The notes beneath the pieces are model-generated. The model saw only the letters and a list, made by a program, of their open reading frames with translations, did not search any database and was not told the origin of the DNA. From assembly GCA_902599495.1 (NCBI GenBank), contig CACKFY010000003.1, positions 48,204-112,203 of the forward strand: DNA of 64,000 nt, given 5' to 3'. Numbering within the stretch: position 1 is the stretch's first letter; each line of letters begins with the position of its first letter. Source of the stretch: an uncultured Pelagibacteraceae bacterium. Its GTDB lineage: Bacteria > Pseudomonadota > Alphaproteobacteria > Pelagibacterales > Pelagibacteraceae. Below are positions 1 to 8,667 of this stretch, piece by piece. Position numbers and translations under genes: made by a program.

Positions 1-1164
1 TTCACCAACTTTACTTTTAATTTCCAATTCTCCTCTATGTTGAATGATTCTATGACGACAAATCGCAAGGCCAAGTCCTGTGCCTCCTACCTCTCTACTT
101 TTTTTGGCATCAACTCTATAAAATCTTTCTGTTATTCTAGAAATATGTTCTGCCGGTATTCCAATTCCTTGGTCAGAAATAGAAATTTTATAAGAATTAT
201 TTAATAACTTTCCATCACCTTTTTCAATTTTAATTTCTATAGATTTTTTATTTTCTGAATACTTAATGCTGTTGTCTATTAAATTAGAAAAAATATCTAC
301 CAAAGCTTCAAAGTTTCCTTTAACAAAAAAATCAGATTGTATCTTATTGGTGAATTTAAAGTTGAGTAATTTATTTTGATGAATATCTTCTACAGAATTA
401 AAAATTTCTTTTAAATTAACTTTATCCTGTGGTTGAATATGTTCTTCAAGTTCAATTTTGCTTAATGACAATAAATCTTTTATCAAATTTTCCATTCTGT
501 CAGCTTGTTCTAACATTATTGGTATAAACTTTTTTTGAGCTTCAGGATCATTTTTTGCATGCCCATTTATGGTTTCTAAAAACCCTTTGATCGATACTAA
601 TGGAGTTTTTAATTCATGACTAACATTTGCTACAAAATCTGATTTGAATTTTTGTGCTTTTACAATTTCAGTATAATCTTTTAAAAAAAGATTTATGGTA
701 TCTGGATCATCAGAAAAAATACTTTCGCCGATCATGATATAAACTTTAAAAAATTGAAAGGAAGGCTGACTCAACTCTAAATCCATATTAATAGTTTTTC
801 TTTTATTTACAACTAAATCAATATTTTGTAGCAGATCAGGAACTCTTAATATTGTAGCAATATGTTTACCAAGACTTTCTTTGCCAAATTTATTTTTAGC
901 GCTTGGATTTAAATACTTTATATTTTTATATTTATCTAAAATTATTAAATAATCATCTAATTGATTTAATATTGCTCCTTTCTGAGGGTCGTCCTCAATA
1001 TCTTCGTTGGTAATATCTTGAACTTCTTGATATAAATTTTCAGTTTGTTTTTGATCTCTAACTTCACTTCTGGCATCAAATCCGGCCTTGATGAATTTTG
1101 CAGAAACTAGAATAACAACGATTGAAATAATTGCAGCTAGCGATAAAAATAATAATGTCATCAT
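1..1164 (-). CDS. phoR: Sensor histidine kinase, PhoR-like (3' end cut by window edge)
   Basis: Reverse-strand translation from ATG at 1164 contains FVANVSHELKTPLVSIKGFLET (H-box), FSNLIDNSIKYS (N-box) and GGTGLGLAI (G-box); N-terminal TM and PAS-like region; lies next to lipid-remodelling genes. Confidence 0.8.
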   Translation of the reverse strand, partial: MMTLLFLSLAAIISIVVILVSAKFIKAGFDARSEVRDQKQTENLYQEVQDITNEDIEDDPQKGAILNQLDDYLIILDKYKNIKYLNPSAKNKFGKESLGKHIATILRVPDLLQNIDLVVNKRKTINMDLELSQPSFQFFKVYIMIGESIFSDDPDTINLFLKDYTEIVKAQKFKSDFVANVSHELKTPLVSIKGFLETINGHAKNDPEAQKKFIPIMLEQADRMENLIKDLLSLSKIELEEHIQPQDKVNLKEIFNSVEDIHQNKLLNFKFTNKIQSDFFVKGNFEALVDIFSNLIDNSIKYSENKKSIEIKIEKGDGKLLNNSYKISISDQGIGIPAEHISRITERFYRVDAKKSREVGGTGLGLAICRHRIIQHRGELEIKSKVGE

Positions 1165-1253
1165 TGTTTAAGTTTTCCTAAAACATTTATAAGAATTGCT
1201 TCATATAAATACGAAATTATAACTTAAACTTTAAATTATGCAAAATATAGAGG

Positions 1254-2285
1254 TCAATTAGGTGCAGTGTTAGCTAAAAATATTTTAGCACAGTTCTCCC
1301 AAGTATATTTTTTAGCTATTTCTTTACAATCGTCTCTATTTAATTTTAAAGCTTCTAGAGCGGCTACTTTTAAATCTTTATTTAAAACACCACCATTCGT
1401 TCCCTCTAAAATATCTTTTGGACCTGTAACTGGATAGGCTGCAACAGGTGTTCCGCATTGTAAACCTTCAATAATAACTATACCAAAAGTATCTGTTAAG
1501 CTCGGCATAACAAAAACATCTGCTGATGCAAAGTAAGATGCTAACTCACCATTTGTTTTCTCGCCTTTAAAAATGACATTAGGAAATTCTTGTTTTAATT
1601 TTTTTAAATCTGGCCCCTTTCCTACTACAATTTTAGTTCCTTCTAGATCAAGATTAAGAAAAGCTCTAATATTTTTCTCAATGGAAACTCTACCTACATA
1701 TAGCCAAATAGGTCTTTTATATTCTAAATTAATGCGCCTGGGGTTTTTAAATGCTCCATGATTGGCCCCTCGTGTCCAAACAGTGAGTTTTTCTGGATCA
1801 AAACCAATTTTTTTTAAATCCTCTTTCATTGATTTTGTAGTTACTAAAGTTTTGTAAGCGGCTGAGTGAAAGTTTTTGAGAAATTTTTGAGGTATTTTAA
1901 TAGGTATAAAAGGTGCGTAAAGTTTAATATATTTATCGAAAGACGTGTGGTAACTGGTTGTAAATTTTAAATTATTTTTTAAACAATATCTTCTTGCAAA
2001 GTAACCCAGCGTATCTTCTGTGGCTATATGGATAACTAACTTTTCTTTATTTTTTTTAGCAAATTCTAACTCTTTTTGAATCATTCTTCCAACTTTAGGC
2101 CATACATTTAAAGCAATTTTAATATCATTATATTTAGGCAACGGAACAGTCAAAAAATTTACTGGAGTTATAAAGTTAACAGTATGCCCAAGTTTTTTTA
2201 ATTCTTCTTTTAATTGTTCAAGGGTTCTCACTACACCATTTATTACCTGTTCTTTGCAAGCTCCTGTGACTATTAATATTCTCAT
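1254..2285 (-). CDS. Glycosyltransferase family 4 (Agt/SqdX-like glycolipid glycosyltransferase)
   Basis: MRILIVTGA N-term, YVGRVSIEKN, SLTDTFGIVIIEGLQCGTPVAA motif; adjacent to PlcP-like phosphoesterase. Confidence 0.8.
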   Translation of the reverse strand: MRILIVTGACKEQVINGVVRTLEQLKEELKKLGHTVNFITPVNFLTVPLPKYNDIKIALNVWPKVGRMIQKELEFAKKNKEKLVIHIATEDTLGYFARRYCLKNNLKFTTSYHTSFDKYIKLYAPFIPIKIPQKFLKNFHSAAYKTLVTTKSMKEDLKKIGFDPEKLTVWTRGANHGAFKNPRRINLEYKRPIWLYVGRVSIEKNIRAFLNLDLEGTKIVVGKGPDLKKLKQEFPNVIFKGEKTNGELASYFASADVFVMPSLTDTFGIVIIEGLQCGTPVAAYPVTGPKDILEGTNGGVLNKDLKVAALEALKLNRDDCKEIAKKYTWENCAKIFLANTAPN

Positions 2286-2288
2286 GGA

Positions 2289-3104
2289 TTATTTATTAAC
2301 GATTTTTAAATATGGTTCGTAATTTACAACTTCTTCTCTTATTTTGTCCCAATCTATAACTTCCATTCTACCATCAAAATGCTCAACTAAAAATGTTGCT
2401 CCCTCAACCCAGTCGCCACAGTTTAGGTAATTTATTCCATCAAGATTTTGGTTTGCAGCATGATGTATATGACCACATATAATACCATCAGCTTTTTTCT
2501 TCTTTGCGTAATTTGCTAAGGTCTTTTCATAGTCACCAATATACTTAACTGCATTTTTAACTTTATGTTTTAGATATTTTGCTAAAGACCAATTTGGCTT
2601 TTTGAATAATCTTCTGATGAAATTTATTACTACATTAAATTCTAACAGAAAGCTGTATGCTACTGCTCCAACTTTTGATAACCAAGGTGCATATTTCATT
2701 ACACCGTCCCATGCATCGCCGTGTACTACTATATATTTTTTATTATCACTTGAAACATGTAAGCAGCGGTTTATAACTTCGATACCACCAAAATGAAGTG
2801 GTAAAAATTTTCTAAAAACGTCATCATGATTACCAATTATATATTTTACTTTTGTTCCGTGTCTTGCTTTTCTTAAGGTTTTTTGAATAACGTCATTATG
2901 TTCCTGAGGCCAATAAAAATTATTTTTCAAAGCCCATATATCAATAATGTCACCTACGAGATATAAATTTTCTGATTTTGAATGCTTATAAAATTCAAGT
3001 AGCTTATTTGCAGAACTTTTTCTGTGTCCTAAATGAACATCACTTATAAAAATGCTTTTATAATTTAAAATTTTTCCTTTAGATTTTGTTTGAATTGTTT
3101 CCAT
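2289..3104 (-). CDS. plcP: PlcP-like calcineurin-type metallophosphoesterase (ORF track start 3143; METIQ start at 3104 preferred)
   Basis: FISDVHLGH, GDIIDIW, IGNHDD, HGDAWD, GHIHHA metallophosphoesterase motifs; clustered with a glycosyltransferase as in phospholipid-substitution loci. Phased repeats overlap the 3105-3143 extension. Confidence 0.75.
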   Translation of the reverse strand: METIQTKSKGKILNYKSIFISDVHLGHRKSSANKLLEFYKHSKSENLYLVGDIIDIWALKNNFYWPQEHNDVIQKTLRKARHGTKVKYIIGNHDDVFRKFLPLHFGGIEVINRCLHVSSDNKKYIVVHGDAWDGVMKYAPWLSKVGAVAYSFLLEFNVVINFIRRLFKKPNWSLAKYLKHKVKNAVKYIGDYEKTLANYAKKKKADGIICGHIHHAANQNLDGINYLNCGDWVEGATFLVEHFDGRMEVIDWDKIREEVVNYEPYLKIVNK

Positions 3105-3126
3105 AAATTTAATAAAACGAATCTCT

Positions 3127-3166
3127 AGTAACAGTTGAATCATATAAATGTTACAGAATTGTTAAA
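3127..3166. promoter_or_regulatory. Candidate Pho-box-like array (TGTnACA-type 7-mers at 11-bp spacing)
   Basis: Minus strand reads TTTAACA-attc-TGTAACA-ttta-TATGATT-caac-TGTTACT: four 7-bp units phased exactly 11 bp, in the plcP/dagK divergent gap. Confidence 0.45.
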
Positions 3167-3168
3167 AA

Positions 3169-4065
3169 ATGATTAAGAAACTAAATTTTGCAGTTATATT
3201 CAACGCCAATGCAGCAGGCGGTAGAAAACTTAAGTTAATTAATAAGGTCATTTATCTTCTAGAGAAAAATCACACTGTAGAACTTTTTAAAACTCAAAGT
3301 GAAGAACATGCGAGAAAAGTGTTTAAAGAATTGTCTAATAAACAATTTGATCGATTAGTATTTGCTGGAGGTGACGGAAGTGTTTGCTTTGGTATCAATG
3401 AAATGTTTAAAAGTGACAATTTAAAAGACAAATTAGTTGGATACATACCTGCAGGTACTGCAAATATTCTGCAAATAGAAACTCAAATTAAGAAAAAGGC
3501 TGAGGAGATTTACAATGTCCTCGTATCAGATAATCATAAGAAAATTTCATTAGCAAAAATAAATGATAAGTATTTTTTCTTAATGGCTGGTGTAGGTTTT
3601 GACTCTAGAATTGTTGAGTCCATAAATACAAATATTAAAAAGTATCTCGGAAAAGTAATTTTTGCTTTTAAAGGTTTTCAGCATTTTTTATTTTTAAAGA
3701 ATAATAAAATGGAGGTTGAGTTAGAAAATGAAAAAATAATGGCTGATTGGATTTTATGTACTAATTCAAAATACTATGCTGGTCCCCATTCTATTACAAA
3801 CGATACAAATATATTTGAAAACAAGATAGTGGCTTACATATTTAAAGACCTAACCAGAATAAAATTGCTTTACTATGTTTGGTTAATATTGACTAAGGGT
3901 GACTTAGGTCCAGCAAAAAGTGTGATCAAAAAAGAACTGGACAGATTAAAAATAAATGGCGTTAACAATAAAGTTCTATCTCAGGTTGACGGTGAAAATT
4001 GTGGTTACGTAAACAGTCTTGAAATCCAAAAAACAGACAGGTTTATCAATTTATTAGTTCCGTAA
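3169..4065 (+). CDS. Diacylglycerol kinase catalytic-domain lipid kinase
   Basis: FNANAAGG, FAGGDGSV, PAGTANI, GVGFDS motifs of the DAGK_cat family. Confidence 0.85.
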   Translation: MIKKLNFAVIFNANAAGGRKLKLINKVIYLLEKNHTVELFKTQSEEHARKVFKELSNKQFDRLVFAGGDGSVCFGINEMFKSDNLKDKLVGYIPAGTANILQIETQIKKKAEEIYNVLVSDNHKKISLAKINDKYFFLMAGVGFDSRIVESINTNIKKYLGKVIFAFKGFQHFLFLKNNKMEVELENEKIMADWILCTNSKYYAGPHSITNDTNIFENKIVAYIFKDLTRIKLLYYVWLILTKGDLGPAKSVIKKELDRLKINGVNNKVLSQVDGENCGYVNSLEIQKTDRFINLLVP

Positions 4066-4171
4066 AATTTTCTAAATTTTTTTTCAACTTTTAGTTTAAA
4101 AGGTTTTTCTAAATTTCATTTGAAAACTTTTTAAAACTGTTCTAAGATTTTTAAGTTTTTGGAGGAACAAT

Positions 4172-4372
4172 ATGAAAAAAAAATTGAAAAAAAACGAAAA
4201 AAAGAAAAAGAAAATACTAAAATCAATCGATAAGCTTAAAAATAAAATAAGCACTAAACAAAAAAAACTATCAAAGGTTGAACTAAAGATAGCTAGTCTC
4301 GAGAAAAAAATTGCTGAAAAAAAAGCTAGCAAAAATAATAAAGAGCCTATCGCAGCATCTTTAAATAATTAG
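4172..4372 (+). CDS. Small Lys-rich coiled-coil protein
   Basis: GGAGG ribosome-binding site just upstream of ATG; KKKLKKNEKKKKKILKSIDKLKNKISTKQKKLSKVELKIASLEKKIAEKKA; followed by terminator. Confidence 0.6.
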   Translation: MKKKLKKNEKKKKKILKSIDKLKNKISTKQKKLSKVELKIASLEKKIAEKKASKNNKEPIAASLNN

Positions 4373-4391
4373 TTTATATAGAAATTAAATG

Positions 4392-4422
4392 CCCCTGATC
4401 CTAAAAATCAGGGGTTTATTTT
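4392..4422 (+). terminator. Rho-independent terminator
   Basis: CCCCTGAT-ctaaaa-ATCAGGGG perfect 8-bp stem followed by TTTATTTT. Confidence 0.8.
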
Positions 4423-4760
4423 AATTCACCAAAAAGGTTTAAAAGTATTACTCCTGAAACAATTAAGATTAATCCAACAGTTCCATAAAGGTTTGGGGTT
4501 TGATTATATTTAAATATTCCAAATAATGTAACTGCGGTTATCGTTAATGCTCCGTAGGTCGCATAAGTAAATCCAACTGGAATTATTGTCATTGCTCTAG
4601 ATAAACAAAAAATACAAACAACAATACTTGAAATACAAAAAAGTGTAGGTGTAAGCTTAGTAAAACTTTCTGTAGTTTTTAAAAAACCGTTAGTGGCAAT
4701 ACCTGTAATGATTGCAAGAGTTAAATAAATATATCCTGAAAATAAACTTAAACTCTTCAT
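4416..4760 (-). CDS. SMR-family small multidrug/EmrE-like membrane transporter
   Basis: 114 aa, four hydrophobic helices, GYIYLTLAIITGIATNGFLKTTESFTKLTP resembling SMR TM1. Confidence 0.65.
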   Translation of the reverse strand: MKSLSLFSGYIYLTLAIITGIATNGFLKTTESFTKLTPTLFCISSIVVCIFCLSRAMTIIPVGFTYATYGALTITAVTLFGIFKYNQTPNLYGTVGLILIVSGVILLNLFGELK

Positions 4761-5704
4761 TTTGCTTTTGCGAATTGCCCTCCATCACGATAACGCCACA
4801 ACCATTTTTCCATAGCTTGTTCAACGTCTTTTGGATTTATCTCTAAATCACTAATTGTAAGCTCTTTATTAGAAACAACATTATCAGCCTCTGATAAAAT
4901 TTCACATTGGTCTCTCGTTAAAACTGGTGGGATCGGTAATAAGCTTAAAATTGAACTTTGTATTTTCGCTATAGCCATAGGCATCTCTATAACAAATCTT
5001 TTTTTATTAATAGTTTTCATGATAGATTTTACCATATCACCGAAACTTATTACTGTAGGGCCACCTATCTCGTAAATTTTTCCCTCGTTCTTTTTTGCCT
5101 GTATAGCTTTAACAATAGCATCAGCTACATCTGTTACCATTATCGGTTGAAATTTATAATCTATTCCCACAATTGGAATTACTGGTGAAAAACTTAATTT
5201 AGAAAATAAATTAGTGAAATTATCTTCAGGTCCGCACACAACGCTTGGTCTTATTATTACTGTGTTTTTAAAGTTCATTAGAGATTTTTCTTCTCCAGCA
5301 AATTTAGATCTTTGATATGCAGATTTTGAATCTTTGTTGGCCCCTATTGCTGAAACATGAATATATTTTTTGACTTTATGTTTTTCACATAATCTTGAAA
5401 TAATATCTGGGATATCTGAGTGAATTTTTGTAAATTTTTGCTTTCTATTTTCAAACAAAATTCCAATTAAATTAATCACCACATCCGAATTACTGATGGC
5501 CTCTTCTATTTTATCAAAATTTTTTGCTTTAAAATCAATTAACTCAACAGCGCCTGAAGGGGCTTGGGTCTTAAGATAGCCCTTTTGGAACGCGTTTCTA
5601 GTTGGAATGATGCATCTATAGTGTTTATTCGTCAAATTTCGAACAAGATATCGTCCTATAAATCCCCCACCGCCAAGGATTGTTGCTATTGGGTAATTGT
5701 TCAT
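4757..5704 (-). CDS. NAD(P)-binding SDR-family protein, complex I NDUFA9-like
   Basis: ATILGGGGFIGRYLVRNL Rossmann motif, extended SDR layout. Confidence 0.75.
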   Translation of the reverse strand: MNNYPIATILGGGGFIGRYLVRNLTNKHYRCIIPTRNAFQKGYLKTQAPSGAVELIDFKAKNFDKIEEAISNSDVVINLIGILFENRKQKFTKIHSDIPDIISRLCEKHKVKKYIHVSAIGANKDSKSAYQRSKFAGEEKSLMNFKNTVIIRPSVVCGPEDNFTNLFSKLSFSPVIPIVGIDYKFQPIMVTDVADAIVKAIQAKKNEGKIYEIGGPTVISFGDMVKSIMKTINKKRFVIEMPMAIAKIQSSILSLLPIPPVLTRDQCEILSEADNVVSNKELTISDLEINPKDVEQAMEKWLWRYRDGGQFAKAK

Positions 5705-5718
5705 GGTAATTAGATAAT

Positions 5719-6345
5719 ATGGTAAAAATTCATAGATTAAAAGGCGACATTACTCCCAAAATAGCTAGCTCATTTAAAGGAAGTATTGCAATAGATACTG
5801 AAGCAACTGGTCTTAAAATTCCAGGGAGGGATAAATTAAGTTTAATACAAATTTGCGGAAAAGATGGAGAAGTTTTTATCATTCAACCTGATAGAAATAA
5901 TTATAAAGCACCAAACTTGGTTTCTTTATTAGAAAATGAAAAAATTCTAAAAATTGGACACTTTCTCAGATTCGACAAAAATGCTCTAGAATATTTTTTA
6001 AAATGTAAAATAAAGAATATCTTTGATACCAAAATTGCATCTAAAGTCGTAAGAACTTATACCGATCAACATGGATTAAAAAATTTGGTTTTTGAGTTTT
6101 GCAACAAAAATTTGGACAAAAGACAAGGAAGCTCGGACTGGAATAAGGACTTAGATGAACTAACTGATAAACAATTAGAATACGCAGCTGGAGATGTCAT
6201 TTATTTGCACAAAATTAAAGCTCAATTAGAAAAAATGCTAGTAAGAGAGAAGAGGATAAATTTATATAAAAGATGTATTGATTTTTTAGATACAAGAATC
6301 GAGTTAGACCAAAACGGTTTTAAGTTTGATATTTTTGAACATTAA
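5719..6345 (+). CDS. rnd: Ribonuclease D-like 3'-5' exonuclease
   Basis: IAIDTEATGL, KIGHFLRFDKNAL, YAAGDVIYL (DEDDy motifs). Confidence 0.85.
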   Translation: MVKIHRLKGDITPKIASSFKGSIAIDTEATGLKIPGRDKLSLIQICGKDGEVFIIQPDRNNYKAPNLVSLLENEKILKIGHFLRFDKNALEYFLKCKIKNIFDTKIASKVVRTYTDQHGLKNLVFEFCNKNLDKRQGSSDWNKDLDELTDKQLEYAAGDVIYLHKIKAQLEKMLVREKRINLYKRCIDFLDTRIELDQNGFKFDIFEH

Positions 6346-7322
6346 TGAATAAAAAAAACTACATAAAACTAGCAAGAAAATCTGCGGCTAAACAAATTTC
6401 TGAGCTTAAAAAAATTAATAAAGTTTTTAATAGCTCTTTTGTCAGAGCTATTGAGTCAATTTATCAATGTAGAGGTAAGGTAATCTGTGCTGGAATAGGA
6501 AAATCAGGTTTGATTGCTAGAAAAGTTTCTGCAACTTTATCATCTGTAGGTATCTCATCATTTTTTTTAAGTCCCAGTGAAGCAAATCATGGTGATCTAG
6601 GGCAAATTGATAAGAAAGATTTACTATTAGTTTTCTCTTATTCTGGAAACACAACAGAACTTACCAGTATTTTAAAATATGCAAACAGATTTAATATTAA
6701 GATAATCGGAGTTGCTTCAAAGCCAGATAGTACATTAATTAAGGCAAGTGATATTAAAATATTAATTCCAAGTGTAAAGGAAGCAGATCCCACAGGAATG
6801 GTGCCGACATCAAGCACAAGTATAACTTTATTATTGGGTGACTGCTTAGCTGTAGCTTTAATGAATAAAATTAAATTTTCAAAAGAAAGGTTTAAAGTCT
6901 TTCATCCGGGTGGGAATATCGGTCAAGCTTTGCTTTTGGTAAAAGATATAATGGTTTCTGGCTCAAAAATTCCAAAAATAAAAATATCAAGCAATATTAA
7001 AGAAGCTTCAAGTAAAATTACAAGATATAAACTTGGGTTAGCAATAGTTATGAAAAAAAATGTTGTTGCAGGTATTCTAACTGATGGAGACGCTAGAAGA
7101 AGTTTGCGGTATAACTTAAAATCTCAAAATCTAAAAAATATTATGACTTCAAAACCTATATTTATTTCAGAAAATTCTTCCGCTTCAAAGGCTTTGGCAA
7201 TAATGAATAAAAAAAAAATTACGAGTCTTTTAGTTACTTCTGAAAAAAATTTAAATAATAAAAATAAAAAATTAAAGGGTATTGTTCATATTCATTCAAT
7301 ATTACAATATGGAATTAAATGA
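6345..7322 (+). CDS. kdsD: Arabinose-5-phosphate isomerase (KdsD/KpsF family)
   Basis: SIS domain GIGKSGLIARK, SPSEANHGDLG, C-terminal CBS pair. Confidence 0.9.
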   Translation: MNKKNYIKLARKSAAKQISELKKINKVFNSSFVRAIESIYQCRGKVICAGIGKSGLIARKVSATLSSVGISSFFLSPSEANHGDLGQIDKKDLLLVFSYSGNTTELTSILKYANRFNIKIIGVASKPDSTLIKASDIKILIPSVKEADPTGMVPTSSTSITLLLGDCLAVALMNKIKFSKERFKVFHPGGNIGQALLLVKDIMVSGSKIPKIKISSNIKEASSKITRYKLGLAIVMKKNVVAGILTDGDARRSLRYNLKSQNLKNIMTSKPIFISENSSASKALAIMNKKKITSLLVTSEKNLNNKNKKLKGIVHIHSILQYGIK

Positions 7323-7906
7323 GCTATAGAAAAAAGAGACTGCTTTTAATTCAAATTTTACTTTTTACAACGGCAATATTATTAATGTATATATTCTATT
7401 ATCAAGGTACTTCTAATGATAAGGAGGTAGAAAAAGTTGAGCTTAAAAACGAAGAATTGACAGGTGATAATTCTGCAAATTTTTTTGAGGATGTTGAATA
7501 CAGAGGTCTAGACGCGAACGGAAATAGATATTTACTAGAATCTGAAGTTGCGTCTTTTAATGATGATAAACCTGAGCTTATAGATATGATTGGTATGAAT
7601 GCTACTTTTTACTTCAAGGATGGAAAAACACTTAAAGTTTCTGGAGATAAAGGGAAATATAATAATAAGACAAATGATATGTTGTTCAGAGATAATGTTG
7701 TCGTACTACAAGCAGATAATGAAATATTTGCTGATAATTTGGACTATTTTAATTTAAAAAAATTAATTAAAATATATGGTAACGTTAAAGGAAAAAGTTT
7801 AGATGGAAATTTTACTTCTGATATTTTAAACTTAAGTATTGAAGATCAAGCTGTTGAATTATTAATGAAAGATAATGAACAAGTAAAAATAAATCTAGAA
7901 AAATGA
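7319..7906 (+). CDS. lptC: LPS export protein LptC
   Basis: Single N-terminal TM, beta-rich OstA-like region; position between kdsD and lptB. Confidence 0.75.
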   Translation: MSYRKKRLLLIQILLFTTAILLMYIFYYQGTSNDKEVEKVELKNEELTGDNSANFFEDVEYRGLDANGNRYLLESEVASFNDDKPELIDMIGMNATFYFKDGKTLKVSGDKGKYNNKTNDMLFRDNVVVLQADNEIFADNLDYFNLKKLIKIYGNVKGKSLDGNFTSDILNLSIEDQAVELLMKDNEQVKINLEK

Positions 7907-8667
7907 AAAAAAGCTTTAAAATCATAAAATTCAAAAAATCAAAAACTCGATTTGAATTTCAAAATATAAGTAAATCATTTGATGGTCGGCCAATTTTAAA
8001 AAAAGTATCCATGAAAGTGTATCCAGGAGAAATAGTTGGATTATTAGGACCAAACGGTGCTGGAAAAACTACATTATTCAATATTGCAATTGGTGCGGAG
8101 AATGCAGACAACGGTAATATTTTAATTGACGGAAAATCTATAAAAGATATTCCTATTCATTTGAGATCAAAAAGTGGTTTGTCTTATTTACCTCAAACAA
8201 GATCTCTTTTTGATAATCTAAGTGTATTTGATAATTTGCATGGACTAGTCCAGCTATTTGAAAAAGATAATAGTAAAGCTATAGAAAAAACTGAACAATT
8301 ACTTAACAATTTTAACCTTGTCCATCTTAGTGGATTAAAAGCTTCGGCATTGTCAGGAGGAGAAAGCAAAAGAGTTTTGTTGGCAAGATTAATGATTAGC
8401 AATCCTAAGATAGTTTTAATTGACGAATTATTCAGTTTTGTCGATCCAATTGTAATTCAAGAAATGCAAAAATATATTTTTCAGATACAATCACAAGGCG
8501 TAAGCTGTATCTTGACTGACCATAGTGTAAATACTTTATTCGAGACAACAGATCGTAATTATATGATGACTGACGGCCATATTGTTGCTGAGGGAACTAA
8601 AAGTGAGTTACTAAAAAATTCAATAGCTATAAAGTCTTATTTTGGTCCAAGTTATAATAAGGATTAA
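7903..8667 (+). CDS. lptB: LPS export ABC transporter ATPase LptB
   Basis: GLLGPNGAGKTT Walker A, LSGGESKR signature, VLIDELF Walker B. Confidence 0.85.
   Translation: MKKSFKIIKFKKSKTRFEFQNISKSFDGRPILKKVSMKVYPGEIVGLLGPNGAGKTTLFNIAIGAENADNGNILIDGKSIKDIPIHLRSKSGLSYLPQTRSLFDNLSVFDNLHGLVQLFEKDNSKAIEKTEQLLNNFNLVHLSGLKASALSGGESKRVLLARLMISNPKIVLIDELFSFVDPIVIQEMQKYIFQIQSQGVSCILTDHSVNTLFETTDRNYMMTDGHIVAEGTKSELLKNSIAIKSYFGPSYNKD

Noticed and set aside
1573-1761. 62-aa plus-strand ORF inside glycosyltransferase gene
   Set aside because: Antisense to a well-supported CDS, no RBS or family signal.
4096-4332. 78-aa minus-strand ORF rich in F/L/S
   Set aside because: Antisense to the Lys-rich mini gene that has a clear SD; low-complexity mirror of poly-A coding.
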